A model generated the notes under the pieces. The model was given only the letters and a program-made list of their open reading frames with translations, made no database searches and was not told where the DNA came from. Source: Paracoccaceae bacterium (GTDB taxonomy: Bacteria; Pseudomonadota; Alphaproteobacteria; Rhodobacterales; Rhodobacteraceae). From it: DNA of 64,000 nt. A program made the position numbers and the translations under genes. Shown piece after piece: positions 28,146-36,934 of the stretch. Numbering within the stretch: position 1 is the stretch's first letter; each line of letters opens with the position of its first letter. The DNA lies in assembly GCA_009773055.1 (NCBI GenBank), contig WOUW01000019.1, forward strand, positions 1-64,000, read 5' to 3'.

Positions 28146-28490
28146 TCAGTCGAAGAACGGCGTGATCTCGGCCACGATGACCGAGTTCTCCTTCAACGCC
28201 CGTTCCATCAGGAACCGTTCCTCGTCGTCGATCTCCTCGCCCGCCTTGGTCCTTTCTTCCAGAGTGCCAAGCCCCTGCACCTCCAGTGGTGCCATCTCGG
28301 CCTCTTTCAGGATCGCCACAGTCTCGCGGACCGCTTCGGCCTCGTCGACACCCGAGGCATAACACAGCAGCGCCGCACCCGTGGCCTTCGGCGGCAACCC
28401 GTCGCCTTCCTTGCGGCCAACCTCGACGATCAAGGAATACACCTGCTGCGGCCGCTTCACCTTGCCGCCGTCTTCCGTTGCATCGGTCAT
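28146..28490 (-). CDS. Conserved small protein between dapD and dapE (unknown function)
   Basis: A 114-residue acidic cytoplasmic protein with no signal peptide or membrane segment. Its sequence (QQVYSLIVEVGRKEGDGLP, GAALLCYASGVDEAEAVRE, FFD end) resembles conserved Rhodobacteraceae proteins recalled without a name. It starts inside the stop of the preceding exported protein (ATGA) and ends 75 bases before dapE, so it is co-transcribed with the lysine genes. The alternating pattern suggests an alpha/beta fold. No function is assigned. Confidence 0.75.
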   Translation of the reverse strand: MTDATEDGGKVKRPQQVYSLIVEVGRKEGDGLPPKATGAALLCYASGVDEAEAVRETVAILKEAEMAPLEVQGLGTLEERTKAGEEIDDEERFLMERALKENSVIVAEITPFFD

Positions 28491-28837
28491 TCGCAGGCCC
28501 TCAACACGTTGACATAACCATCCTGAATCACTGCCAGCCCCTCGGGCACCCGCATCAGCATCATGCGCTTGGTATAGGGCATGCCTTCGCCATTGCATTC
28601 GGCGTCGTTCAACACCGCCGACATGCCGTTCACCTGTGTCGGGTTTGTCAGCGTGCAGGCGTTCTCCACGCCATAGAACACGTTGTCCTTGACCGCCAAC
28701 GCCCCCCCGTCCGACCCGACGGACGTGCAGTCCCACATGCCGGCCCCGTCAGGCCGATAGAGCCTGTCGAACGGCCCGGCGAAGACAGATGTCGCCGAAG
28801 TCCCCACAAGAAGCACACCCATGAACCTGCGCATCAT
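28487..28837 (-). CDS. Small exported protein in the dap operon (unknown function)
   Basis: A 116-residue protein with a signal peptide (about residues 1-20, ending TSVFAG). The mature part contains three cysteines (MWDCTSVG, NACTLTN, NDAECNGEG) plus a fourth in the terminal LRACE, compatible with two disulfides in the periplasm. It begins on the last base of the dapD stop (TGATG) and overlaps the next small gene by ATGA. Tight coupling to dapD suggests expression with diaminopimelate synthesis. Not recognised as a named family. Confidence 0.75.
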   Translation of the reverse strand: MMRRFMGVLLVGTSATSVFAGPFDRLYRPDGAGMWDCTSVGSDGGALAVKDNVFYGVENACTLTNPTQVNGMSAVLNDAECNGEGMPYTKRMMLMRVPEGLAVIQDGYVNVLRACE

Positions 28838-29661
28838 CAGTCCCGCAGCAATTCGTTGATGCTGGTCTTCGACCGGGTCTGCGCATCGACCTTCTTCACG
28901 ATCACCGCGCAATAGAGGTTGACGCCCCCCTTCGACGGCATCGACCCCGCGACGACCACCGACCCCGCCGGGACCTCGCCATACATCACCTCGCCGGTCT
29001 CCCGGTCGACGATCTTCGTGGACTTGCCAATGAACACGCCCATCCCAAGGACCGACCCCTCGCGGATGATGCAACCCTCGACCACCTCCGACCGCGCGCC
29101 AATAAAGCAGTTGTCCTCGATGATCGTCGGCCCCGCCTGCATCGGCTCCAGGACGCCACCGATCCCGACACCGCCGGACAGGTGCACGTCTCTGCCGATC
29201 TGCGCGCAGGACCCGACCGTGGCCCAGCCGTCGACCATGGACCCCTCATCGACATAGGCCCCGATGTTCACGAAGGACGGCATCAGCACCACGTTCTTGC
29301 CGATGAACGCGGACCGCCGCACGATGGACCCCGGCACCGCACGGAACCCGGCGTTGCGCCAGTCTTCGACCGTCCAGCCCTGCCACTTTGACGGCACCTT
29401 GTCCCACCAGTTCGATCCGCCATTCGACCCCGAGATTTCGTACATGTCGGTCAGGCGGAACGACAACAGCACCGCCTTCTTCGCCCACTGGTTCACATGC
29501 CAGTCGTTGCCGCGCTTTTCGGCCACCCGAAGCGCGCCCGAATCCAGCGCCGACAGCGTCGCTTCGATGGCATCGCGCACCTCACCCTTTGTGGCTGGGT
29601 TGATCCCGTCGCGGGCCTCCCAGGCGGCTTCGACGGCGGCTTCCAGGGCGGCGTTCGACAT
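28837..29661 (-). CDS. dapD: 2,3,4,5-tetrahydropyridine-2,6-dicarboxylate N-succinyltransferase
   Basis: A 274-residue left-handed beta-helix acyltransferase with hexapeptide repeats ([44 protein letters not shown]). It uses succinyl-CoA to succinylate tetrahydrodipicolinate in the lysine/diaminopimelate pathway. Length and N-terminus ([18 protein letters not shown]) are normal. It is the first gene of the operon with two small genes, dapE and a GNAT gene. It is divergent from the LOG-family gene across 80 bases that should hold both promoters. Confidence 0.96.
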   Translation of the reverse strand: MSNAALEAAVEAAWEARDGINPATKGEVRDAIEATLSALDSGALRVAEKRGNDWHVNQWAKKAVLLSFRLTDMYEISGSNGGSNWWDKVPSKWQGWTVEDWRNAGFRAVPGSIVRRSAFIGKNVVLMPSFVNIGAYVDEGSMVDGWATVGSCAQIGRDVHLSGGVGIGGVLEPMQAGPTIIEDNCFIGARSEVVEGCIIREGSVLGMGVFIGKSTKIVDRETGEVMYGEVPAGSVVVAGSMPSKGGVNLYCAVIVKKVDAQTRSKTSINELLRD

Positions 29662-29741
29662 GGGGCATTCCCTTTTCGGTTGGTCACGGGGCAGCCGACC
29701 CTATAAGGCTGATCCCAAAGCCACGCAATCCGAGTGCCCGC

Positions 29742-30563
29742 ATGAAAGACGAACCCCGCAGCCATCCGTTCCGCGATTCGGTCGAGGACATCGCGGCGGC
29801 CAAACGCATCCCCGACACGCCCCAGACCCGCGCGCCCGCCTACCGTCTGGCTTTCGCCGACCGCGACTTCCTGCTGCGCGACGAACTGCGCCCGGTCCGC
29901 CTGCAGCTCGAACTTCTGAAGCCGCAGCTTATCATGGACGAACGCGGCATCGAATCGACCATCGTCATGTTCGGCGGTGCCCGCATCCCCGCGCCGGAAC
30001 ATCGGGATACAGCGCGCACGAAAACGCTCGCCGATCTGTCGCACTACTACGACGAAGCCCGCCGCTTTGCGAAGATCATGACCGAACGCTCGTTGGAGAC
30101 ATACGGTCGTGAAGGCGTGATCTGCACCGGCGGCGGTCCCGGCGTGATGGAGGCCGGCAACCGCGGCGCGGACGAGGCTGGCGGCCAGTCGATCGGCCTG
30201 AACATCGTCCTGCCGCACGAACAGGCCCCGAACGTCTATGTCACGCCGGACCTGTCGTTCAACTTCCACTACTTCGCCATCCGCAAGATGCATTTCCTGA
30301 TGCGCGCCAAGGCCGTCTGCGTCTTCCCCGGCGGTTTCGGCACGCTCGACGAGATGTTCGAAAGCCTGACCCTGATCCAGACCGGCCGGATGAAACCGAT
30401 CCCCTTCCTCCTTTTCGGGCGCGAGTGGTGGGAGAAGGTCGTGAACTGGAACCACCTGGCCGACGCCGGTGTGATCTCGCCCGAGGACCTGTCCCTGTTC
30501 GCGATGGTCGAAACGGCGGAAGAGGCGATCAGCGTGATCGACGGCTGGGTGATCCCGGCGTGA
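29742..30563 (+). CDS. LOG-family protein (TIGR00730-like Rossmann nucleotide hydrolase)
   Basis: The 273-residue protein carries the two LOG motifs: GGGPGVMEAGNRG and PGGFGTLDEMFE. These proteins, once mis-annotated as lysine decarboxylases, are mostly phosphoribohydrolases that release the base from nucleoside 5'-monophosphates. The N-terminal extension of about 75 residues places it with the longer subgroup, whose substrate is less certain. Cytoplasmic. It is divergent from dapD and converges on the NYN/PIN-like gene 18 bases away, with a TAGGGTG hairpin at the junction. Confidence 0.88.
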   Translation: MKDEPRSHPFRDSVEDIAAAKRIPDTPQTRAPAYRLAFADRDFLLRDELRPVRLQLELLKPQLIMDERGIESTIVMFGGARIPAPEHRDTARTKTLADLSHYYDEARRFAKIMTERSLETYGREGVICTGGGPGVMEAGNRGADEAGGQSIGLNIVLPHEQAPNVYVTPDLSFNFHYFAIRKMHFLMRAKAVCVFPGGFGTLDEMFESLTLIQTGRMKPIPFLLFGREWWEKVVNWNHLADAGVISPEDLSLFAMVETAEEAISVIDGWVIPA

Positions 30564-30570
30564 CGCCAGC

Positions 30571-30592
30571 GTAGGGTGCGCTACAGCGCACC
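30571..30592. repeat. TAGGGTG-type hairpin, copy 1
   Basis: GTAG followed by the stem GGTGCGCT / AGCGCACC with a two-base loop. It sits at the junction of two convergent genes and contains the stop codon and last residues of the NYN/PIN-like gene. Near-identical in sequence (inverted) to 52380-52399 and similar to 31185-31207. Confidence 0.75.
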
Positions 30593-31147
30593 GTCCCTGG
30601 CACCGCCCTTTGCGCCGTCCTTCGCCTGAAACCCCGCCAACCAGACCCGCCCATCGCGCACTTCGCCCCGGACCAGCCGCTCTGTCTTGACCACATCCGG
30701 ATAGCTCTGGGTCCAGTCGCGATAGCGGTCGTTGGTCACGATCCGGGCATCGAGGTCGCGGGCGGTTTCCAAGAGGAACGGGTCGGCCTGCGTCCCCTTC
30801 GGCACGACAAGAATCTGATCCCTCGGCAGGGACAGCATCTTCGACAGGTCGCGCTCACCCATGAACTTGCCGGTCAGCTTGTAGCCGATATTGGCATCGA
30901 AGACGACGCCCGGCTTCATCCCGCGGCGTGACAGGTCATGCACCACCTGCAACAGCGGGGCGAGTTGCGGGGTGTTGTCCAGCCAGTAGATGACGTTCGA
31001 CCCGTCGATCAGAACGGTCTGCCTGTCGTCAATCGGCGGCTGGGCGGTACCGGACGAACGCTGCCCGCGCGCCCGCCGGACCCAGAGGATCAGGAAGGTG
31101 ACGGACAGAAGTCCTGCCAGCGCAGTCAGGATCATGGCATCGGACAA
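30581..31147 (-). CDS. Membrane-anchored NYN/PIN-like ribonuclease domain protein
   Basis: The 188-residue protein has one N-terminal transmembrane helix (residues 5-23), then a linker and a NYN domain of the Zc3h12a-like type. The acidic residues expected for metal binding are visible: Asp48 (LIDGSN), Asp84 (VVFDAN), Asp122 (QADPF) and Asp140 (TNDRYRDW). Such domains are RNA endonucleases. The anchor would hold it at the inner membrane facing the cytoplasm. The C-terminal DGAKGGARDGAL is low complexity and its last codons fall in the TAGGGTG repeat. Substrate unknown. Confidence 0.8.
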   Translation of the reverse strand: MSDAMILTALAGLLSVTFLILWVRRARGQRSSGTAQPPIDDRQTVLIDGSNVIYWLDNTPQLAPLLQVVHDLSRRGMKPGVVFDANIGYKLTGKFMGERDLSKMLSLPRDQILVVPKGTQADPFLLETARDLDARIVTNDRYRDWTQSYPDVVKTERLVRGEVRDGRVWLAGFQAKDGAKGGARDGAL

Positions 31148-31184
31148 AAGGTCACTCCCCCACAGTCAAAACAGCACACCGGGC

Positions 31185-31207
31185 GTAGGGTGGGCGATTC
31201 GCCCACC
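31185..31207. repeat. TAGGGTG-type hairpin, copy 2
   Basis: GTAG followed by GGTGGGCG / CGCCCACC with an ATT loop, in the 76-base gap between the YcaQ-like gene and the NYN/PIN-like gene. Same GTAGGGTG head and stem length as copies 1 and 3, with a different stem sequence. Confidence 0.7.
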
Positions 31208-31223
31208 GCCCGTCCAGAGACTG

Positions 31224-32435
31224 TCACACACTGGCACCGCCCTGCGTCTCCCGTTCCCAGCCGTCCAGAAATTCCACCCTCTCACAGCCCGAGAAGACCG
31301 CCAGCCGGTCCAACTCCGCTTCCAGTTTCGACCGCCGACCCTTGGTCAGCTTCACCCCGGCTTCCAGCCAGAACGCCTTGACCCGCAACGCGCCCGCGTC
31401 CCGGAAAGCCTTCACGTCAATGCGACCCACCAGCCGGTCGCCCTCCAACACCGGAAAGACATAGTAGCCGTAGGTCCGCTTCGGTTCGGGCACGAAGACC
31501 TCGATCCGGTAGAAGAAGCCGAACAGGAATTCCGCCCGGTCACGGTCGCGCAGTGCCGGATCGAAGGGGGACAGGATGCGCAGGCGGATGGTCGGCTCGG
31601 TCGGGGTTTCATCCAGAATCTCGGGGAAAATGAACACCTTGCGGCGCTGGCCCATGGACCCTTCCACCTCGGCCTCGATGATCTCGCCCCGCGCCAGTGC
31701 GACCCGGCACCAGGCCTTTGCGGCCTCGGGGCTGACGGCCTTCCAGTAGGCCGCGATCTCTCCGCTGGTGCCAAAGCCCAGATGCCGCAAGGCCGACCGG
31801 CAGGCCCAGTCGCAGACCTCCTCGGCCGGGACGGGCGCGCGGTGCACCTCGGGGATCACCCGTTCGGTCAGGTCGTAGATCTTGGCGAACCCGTCCCGTC
31901 GGGTCACCGCCAGCCGCCCGGTCCGCCACAGCCATTCCAGCGCGGTCTTCGACGGATGCCAGTCCCACCAGCCGCCCTTGCCGCGCACCTCGCCTTCGCC
32001 CACATCGGCCGTGCCGACTGGACCATCCTTGGCTATCCGGTTGAGAATGCTGTCAAACTGTGCCTCATACCCTTCCCGGAACCAGCTGCGCCAGTTCGCC
32101 TCCAGCCGCACCGCATCACGCTGGAACCGGTGCTGCCAGACCCCGTGCAGCCGAACCGGCAGGATCGAGGCGTCATGCGTCCAATGCTCCCAGAGAGCCC
32201 GATCCTTCTCCAGCAGCCGCTTGAGGTCTTGCGGCCGATAGGATGGCCGCCGCGACCAGAGGATCATGTCATGCGCCCGGGCCACGGTGTTGATGCTGTC
32301 GACCTGAACAAAGCCGATCCGCTCGATCAGGTCATGCAGGGCCTGCCCCGAAGCGGGACCGCTCGGAGCCTCGGACAAGGCGTGTCGGTCAAGAAACAGG
32401 CGGCGGGCACGGGGGTTCGGGATCAGGATACTCAT
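31224..32435 (-). CDS. YcaQ-family winged-helix DNA glycosylase
   Basis: A protein of about 403 residues matching the HTH_42/AlkZ-YcaQ family. The catalytic QxD motif is visible as QVDS near residues 44-47 (GFVQVDSINTVARAHD), and WSRRPSYRP and GKGGWWDWHPSK follow. YcaQ removes alkylated bases and unhooks interstrand crosslinks. ATG at 32435 is preferred over a TTG two codons upstream. It is divergent from the antiporter. Family call is good; the lesion repaired is inferred. Confidence 0.85.
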   Translation of the reverse strand: MSILIPNPRARRLFLDRHALSEAPSGPASGQALHDLIERIGFVQVDSINTVARAHDMILWSRRPSYRPQDLKRLLEKDRALWEHWTHDASILPVRLHGVWQHRFQRDAVRLEANWRSWFREGYEAQFDSILNRIAKDGPVGTADVGEGEVRGKGGWWDWHPSKTALEWLWRTGRLAVTRRDGFAKIYDLTERVIPEVHRAPVPAEEVCDWACRSALRHLGFGTSGEIAAYWKAVSPEAAKAWCRVALARGEIIEAEVEGSMGQRRKVFIFPEILDETPTEPTIRLRILSPFDPALRDRDRAEFLFGFFYRIEVFVPEPKRTYGYYVFPVLEGDRLVGRIDVKAFRDAGALRVKAFWLEAGVKLTKGRRSKLEAELDRLAVFSGCERVEFLDGWERETQGGASV

Positions 32436-32621
32436 CCCCAATGCCTAACATTGCAGACTGTTTCGGCAAATCCGGGATTTGTGACCGGCCACCGGCCACT
32501 GGGCGGTTGCATCGCTTGGCCCAGACCCTACTATCCCATTGTCTCCTGACACATTTTCCCCGAACCCAAGATTGGCCAGACCCGGACCCCCGGCGCTTGG
32601 GCCGGAAAGGACAAGGTCGCA

Positions 32622-33983
32622 TTGCCCCACGAAACCCCGCTGATCACCATCCTCGTCGCCGGTTTCGGCCTCGCGTTCCTGTTCGGCCTTCTGGCGCTGC
32701 GGCTGAAACTGCCGCTGATCGCCGGGTATCTTCTGGCCGGTGTTGTCATCGGGCCGTTCACGCCCGGCTATGTCGCCGATCTCGGCCTTGCCGCCGAACT
32801 GGCCGAGCTTGGGGTCATCCTTCTGATGTTCGGGGTCGGCCTGCATTTTTCGCCGCGCGACCTGATGGCGGTGAAGGCCTTGGCGGTGCCGGGCGCGCTG
32901 GGCCAGATTGTAGTGGCGACGCTGTCGGGCATGCTGGTCGCCTGGGCCCTTGGCTGGAGCATCGGGGCCGGTCTCATCTTCGGCATCGCCCTGTCCGTCG
33001 CATCGACCGTCGTGCTCCTCCGCGCGCTGCAGGACCGAGAACTGGTGCAGACCGAAAAGGGCCGCGTGGCGGTTGGCTGGCTGATCGTCGAGGATCTGGT
33101 GATGGTCCTCGCTCTCGTGCTCATCCCGCCCCTTGCCGGCCTTCTGGGCGGCACCGCCATGCCTGTCGCGGAAGAGGCCGAGATCGTGGCCGAGGTCGGC
33201 ATCGGCATTGGCCCGATCGCCGCCACGGTCCTGATAACGCTGGTGAAAGCCGCAGCCTTCGTCGCGTTGATGCTGGTTGTCGGCCAACGCGTCATCCCCT
33301 GGGCGCTGCACTTCGTCGCCCACACCCGTTCGCGTGAACTGTTCCGGCTTGCAGTCCTTGCAATCGCCCTGGGCGTCGCTTACGGGGCGTCATACTTCTT
33401 CGGCGTTTCCTTCGCGCTTGGGGCCTTCTTCGCGGGCATGGTGATGTCGTCCTCGACCCTCTCGCAGCAAGCCATGCGCGAAACGCTGCCGCTGCGCGAT
33501 GCCTTTGCCGTGCTGTTCTTCGTCTCGGTCGGCATGCTCTTTAACCCGGGCATCCTGCTGACCCAACCGATTGCCTTGATCGCGACCGTCGCGATCATCA
33601 TCGGCGTCAAAGCGGTGTCGGGTTTCTACCTCGTCACGCTTCTTGGCCATGGCCGGGACATGGCGTTGACCATTGCCGCCAGCCTCGCGCAGATCGGCGA
33701 GTTTTCGTTCATCCTGATCACCATGGGGGCCACTCTGAACATCGTCCCGCCCGAAGCGCGCGATCTTGTGGTCGCAGGGGCGATGATTTCGATCCTGGCG
33801 AACCCGCTTCTGTTCCACCTTCTGGACAAGCGCCAGGCACGCAAGGCCAGCGCCGCGGGGGCTTCGCCTTCTGCTGCATCGGGTGAGGTCGCAGAAGGCG
33901 AAGCCCCCGCGACCGAGGTCAGACCGGACGCCCCGTCAGCAGTTTCGGCAGCTCTCCCGACAGACCCGCCGCCTGTCGCATGA
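32622..33983 (+). CDS. Monovalent cation:proton antiporter, CPA2 (YbaL/KefB-like)
   Basis: A 453-residue membrane protein with about 12 transmembrane segments and the CPA2 signature (LPLIAGYLLAGVVIGP, AELGVILLMFGVGLHFS, GWLIVEDLVMV). YbaL and Kef proteins usually add a C-terminal TrkA-N domain of over 100 residues. Here the membrane part is followed only by a 65-residue Ala/Pro/Glu-rich tail, so it lacks NAD regulation. The start is TTG (MPHETPLITI). The tail is encoded across a 21-bp inverted repeat and overlaps the convergent hydroxylase gene by 65 bases. Confidence 0.85.
   Translation: MPHETPLITILVAGFGLAFLFGLLALRLKLPLIAGYLLAGVVIGPFTPGYVADLGLAAELAELGVILLMFGVGLHFSPRDLMAVKALAVPGALGQIVVATLSGMLVAWALGWSIGAGLIFGIALSVASTVVLLRALQDRELVQTEKGRVAVGWLIVEDLVMVLALVLIPPLAGLLGGTAMPVAEEAEIVAEVGIGIGPIAATVLITLVKAAAFVALMLVVGQRVIPWALHFVAHTRSRELFRLAVLAIALGVAYGASYFFGVSFALGAFFAGMVMSSSTLSQQAMRETLPLRDAFAVLFFVSVGMLFNPGILLTQPIALIATVAIIIGVKAVSGFYLVTLLGHGRDMALTIAASLAQIGEFSFILITMGATLNIVPPEARDLVVAGAMISILANPLLFHLLDKRQARKASAAGASPSAASGEVAEGEAPATEVRPDAPSAVSAALPTDPPPVA
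33854..33911. repeat. 21-bp perfect inverted repeat inside the antiporter 3' end
   Basis: The arms 33854-33874 and 33891-33911 are perfectly complementary with a 16-base loop. Each arm contains GGGGGCTTCGCCTTC or its complement. It lies within the low-complexity tail of the antiporter, just beyond the stop of the convergent UbiH-like gene. It could act as a bidirectional terminator embedded in coding sequence. Confidence 0.85.
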
Positions 33984-35148
33984 AGCCGCGGCGCAGGCCG
34001 GGCAGGGCATTTACCACGCCCATGCCAAGGTCGCGTCCCAGCCGCAGGATCGGGTTGTCGCTGGAAAACACCCGGTTGACCGTGTCCATCCCCAGGGCCA
34101 GAGCCGTCGAATCGAACCGCCGCCAGCGCTGATACTCCTCCAGCGCAGCGGGGCTGCCCGGCTCTTCACCGCGACGGCGGGCAAGGATCAGCACCTCGGC
34201 CAAAGCAGCCACATCGCGGAGGCCAAGGTTCAAGCCCTGCCCGGCAATCGGATGCACTCCATGCGCCGCATCGCCAACCAAGGCCAAGCGGGTCGCAATG
34301 AACCGCTCGGCCAAGGACAGCGACAAGGGATAGGTGAACCGCTCACCGGCAAGAGCAATCTCGCCGAGGAAATCACCAAAGCGGGGGCGCAGCGCCTCCA
34401 GATACTCGGAATCCGGCAGGGCCTGGATCGCGGCGGCCGTCTCGTCCGTCTCGCTCCAGACGATGCTGGACAGATGCCCGCCTTTCAGCGGAAGGATCGC
34501 CAGCGGTCCCGAGGGCATGAAGAACTGCTGCGCGATGCCCCTGTGATCATGCTCGTGCCGGATTGCGGTGACCAGCGCGGTCTGGCCGTAACCCCAGCCG
34601 ACCCGTCTGATCCCGGCCCGCGTCGCGACACCCGAGCCTCGACCGTCGCAGCCGACCAGAAGCCCCGCCGTCAGCGTCCGACCCGAGGCCAGCGTTACCG
34701 TGACGCCCGAAGGCCCTACCTCTTGCGCCACGACCGTCTCGCCGGACAACAGCGTAATTCCGGGTGCTGCCTGCATCGCGTGCAGGAAGGCCGCGTAAAG
34801 ATGCCGGTCCTCCAGCATGTGCCCCACCGGGCCTTCCTCGATCTCGGCGGCGTCGAAGTGCAGAAAGAAGGGCGCGGCCCCTTCGCCCGCCCGCCCGTCC
34901 GACGCCTTGATCTCCAGCATCGGCTGCGCCTTGTCGGCGACCTGCGGCCAGATGCCGATCACGGTCAAGAGCCGGACCGAGGCGATGGCCAGCGCATAGG
35001 CGCGACCGTCAAAGCCTGCTTCGGCCCGGGCCGGGGCAGGGCGCGCATCGACAACCGTTACCCGGAACCCGCCTTGCGCCAGCGCCAAGGCCAGCGCCGG
35101 GCCATTCAGCCCTCCGCCCGCGATCAGGATATCGGCGTCCGATGTCAT
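33919..35148 (-). CDS. UbiH/VisC-family FAD-dependent hydroxylase
   Basis: A 409-residue flavoprotein monooxygenase. The dinucleotide motif ILIAGGGLNGPALALALA starts at about residue 6. The DG-type motif GCDGRGSGVATRAG is central, and GDAAHGVHPIAGQGLNLGLRD is the second FAD motif. This is the ubiquinone ring-hydroxylase group, probably acting in coenzyme Q synthesis. It starts 77 bases from the divergent amidase ATG. Its C-terminus overlaps the antiporter tail by 65 bases on the other strand. Confidence 0.9.
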   Translation of the reverse strand: MTSDADILIAGGGLNGPALALALAQGGFRVTVVDARPAPARAEAGFDGRAYALAIASVRLLTVIGIWPQVADKAQPMLEIKASDGRAGEGAAPFFLHFDAAEIEEGPVGHMLEDRHLYAAFLHAMQAAPGITLLSGETVVAQEVGPSGVTVTLASGRTLTAGLLVGCDGRGSGVATRAGIRRVGWGYGQTALVTAIRHEHDHRGIAQQFFMPSGPLAILPLKGGHLSSIVWSETDETAAAIQALPDSEYLEALRPRFGDFLGEIALAGERFTYPLSLSLAERFIATRLALVGDAAHGVHPIAGQGLNLGLRDVAALAEVLILARRRGEEPGSPAALEEYQRWRRFDSTALALGMDTVNRVFSSDNPILRLGRDLGMGVVNALPGLRRGFMRQAAGLSGELPKLLTGRPV

Positions 35149-35225
35149 GCGCCTTACATACCCCGCGCGGGCGGATTGTCCATGCGTCGCCAAGCCGCTA
35201 CCGTTGCCGCAACATGGGGGAACAT

Positions 35226-36467
35226 ATGACCGGAACCTGGGCGCACATGACCGCAGCCGAGCTTGGCCGCGAAATCGGCAAAGGCCGCATCCACCCGGGC
35301 GAAGCGATGGCCGCTGCCGCCCGCGCCAAGGCTGGCCTGCGCAAAGGGCTGCTGGACGGGGTGCCGATCAGCTGGAAGGACCTTTTCGACACTGCGGGTG
35401 TCGCGACCGAGGCCGGATCGGCCCTTCTGAAGGGCCGCTCCCCGGACCGCGACGCCGAGGTCCTTGAAACGGCGACGCTGCAAGGTCTGGTTTGCCTTGG
35501 CAAGACGCACATGTCGGAACTGGCGTTTTCGGGCCTTGGGCTGAACCCGGTGACGGCCACACCGCCGAACCTGAACGACGACCGCGCCGTGCCGGGCGGG
35601 TCCTCGTCGGGGGCCGCCGCTTCGGTGGCCTTCGGTCTTGCACCCGCCGCCATCGGGTCGGACTCTGGCGGCTCTGTCCGCATTCCCGCCGCCTGGAATG
35701 ATCTCGTCGGATTGAAGACCACGATGGGCAGCTTGCCCCTGACCGGGGTCGTGCCGCTGTTCGATTCCTTCGATACGATTGGCCCCCTCGCTCACTCGGT
35801 CGAAGACTGCGGCCTGCTTTTGGCCGCGCTTCAAGGCCGAGAGCCTGCCGATCTCGTCGGTGGCACTATGTCAGGTCTTCGTCTTGGGCTTCTAGAATCC
35901 CTCGCTCTGGACGACATTCGCGACCGGCCAGCGCAGGCGTTCGAGGACGCCACGCAGCGATTGTCGAAGGCGGGAGCACGGATTGAACGCTTTGCGTTCC
36001 CCGAGGTTGCCGAGGCGGTGGCATTGGCCGGGATATTGTGCACGGCAGAAGCATACGGAACCTGGCGGGTGAACATAGAAGCCGCGCCAGATAAGGTCTT
36101 CTCCCGGATTCTGGAACGCTTCCGGTCCGGTGCAAAGATAGCTGCGGCGGATTACGTCGCGGGCTGGCGCAGGCTGCGGGACATTCGGGCGCAGTGGGCC
36201 GAACGTACTACAGTCTTTGATGCGGTGATCCTTCCGACCTCGCCGATCCTGCCGCCCGATGCCAACCGGCTGATGACAGACGACGCCTACTATGTGACCG
36301 AGAACCTTCTGGCCCTTCGCAATACCCGGATCGGCAACATGCTTGGCCTTTGCGCCCTGACCCTGCGGACATCGCAACCATCTTGCGGGATTACGCTTAT
36401 GGCCGGCCCGGATCAGGATATCCGGCTTCTACGCATCGGGTCAGCCGCAGAACGCGCGCTGCGCTAG
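35226..36467 (+). CDS. Amidase-signature family hydrolase
   Basis: A 413-residue protein with the Ser-cisSer-Lys triad: Lys51 (ISWKDLFD), the glycine-serine loop PGGSSSGAAA (cis-Ser near 126-128) and nucleophile Ser150 (GSDSGGSVRIPA). The fold hydrolyses amides; some members are GatA. No gatB or gatC is adjacent and the length is shorter than GatA, so a catabolic amidase is more likely. ATG at 35226 has GGGGGA upstream. The end overlaps rlmH by CTAG. Confidence 0.88.
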   Translation: MTGTWAHMTAAELGREIGKGRIHPGEAMAAAARAKAGLRKGLLDGVPISWKDLFDTAGVATEAGSALLKGRSPDRDAEVLETATLQGLVCLGKTHMSELAFSGLGLNPVTATPPNLNDDRAVPGGSSSGAAASVAFGLAPAAIGSDSGGSVRIPAAWNDLVGLKTTMGSLPLTGVVPLFDSFDTIGPLAHSVEDCGLLLAALQGREPADLVGGTMSGLRLGLLESLALDDIRDRPAQAFEDATQRLSKAGARIERFAFPEVAEAVALAGILCTAEAYGTWRVNIEAAPDKVFSRILERFRSGAKIAAADYVAGWRRLRDIRAQWAERTTVFDAVILPTSPILPPDANRLMTDDAYYVTENLLALRNTRIGNMLGLCALTLRTSQPSCGITLMAGPDQDIRLLRIGSAAERALR

Positions 36468-36934
36468 ACGCGGTGATAGGGTGACCCCGACAGGATCGTC
36501 GCGGCGCGGTATAGCTGTTCGGCCAGCATTACCCGCACCAGCATGTGCGGCCAGACCATCCGGCCAAGGCTGATCACAAGGTCCGCCCGGGCGCGCAAGC
36601 CTGGGTCCACCCCGTCTGCGCCCCCGATGACAAAAGCCGCGTCCTGCCGCCCGCCATCGCGCCAACCAGCCAGCGCTTGCGCAAACTCGGGGCTCGACAG
36701 GACTTTGCCGCGTTCATCCAGCACACAAAGCGCTGCACTTTCGGGGACAGTGCGGGCCAGAAGGGTTGCCTCGGCCGCCATGCCGCCGCCCTTTTTGTCC
36801 TCGACCTCATGCTCACTGACCGGTCCAAGGCCAAGGGGCCGCCCGGTCCGATCCAGCCGTCCAAGATAGTCGTCCACCAGATCGCGCTCTGGCCCCGCCC
36901 TAAGGCGACCCACGGCGCAAAGGTGTAGCCGCAT
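36464..36934 (-). CDS. rlmH: 23S rRNA pseudouridine(1915) N3-methyltransferase
   Basis: A 156-residue SPOUT methyltransferase. The SAM-binding knot shows FVIGGADGVDP and the conserved C-terminus is SGSPYHRV. It methylates pseudouridine 1915 in helix 69 of 23S rRNA. It starts on the last base of the rsfS stop (TGATG), the usual rsfS-rlmH pairing. Its own stop shares CTAG with the convergent amidase gene. Confidence 0.96.
   Translation of the reverse strand: MRLHLCAVGRLRAGPERDLVDDYLGRLDRTGRPLGLGPVSEHEVEDKKGGGMAAEATLLARTVPESAALCVLDERGKVLSSPEFAQALAGWRDGGRQDAAFVIGGADGVDPGLRARADLVISLGRMVWPHMLVRVMLAEQLYRAATILSGSPYHRV

Noticed and set aside
33854-33911. CRISPR-like or mobile-element terminal repeat
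   Set aside because: Only a single inverted repeat with no spacer array, transposase or target duplication nearby.
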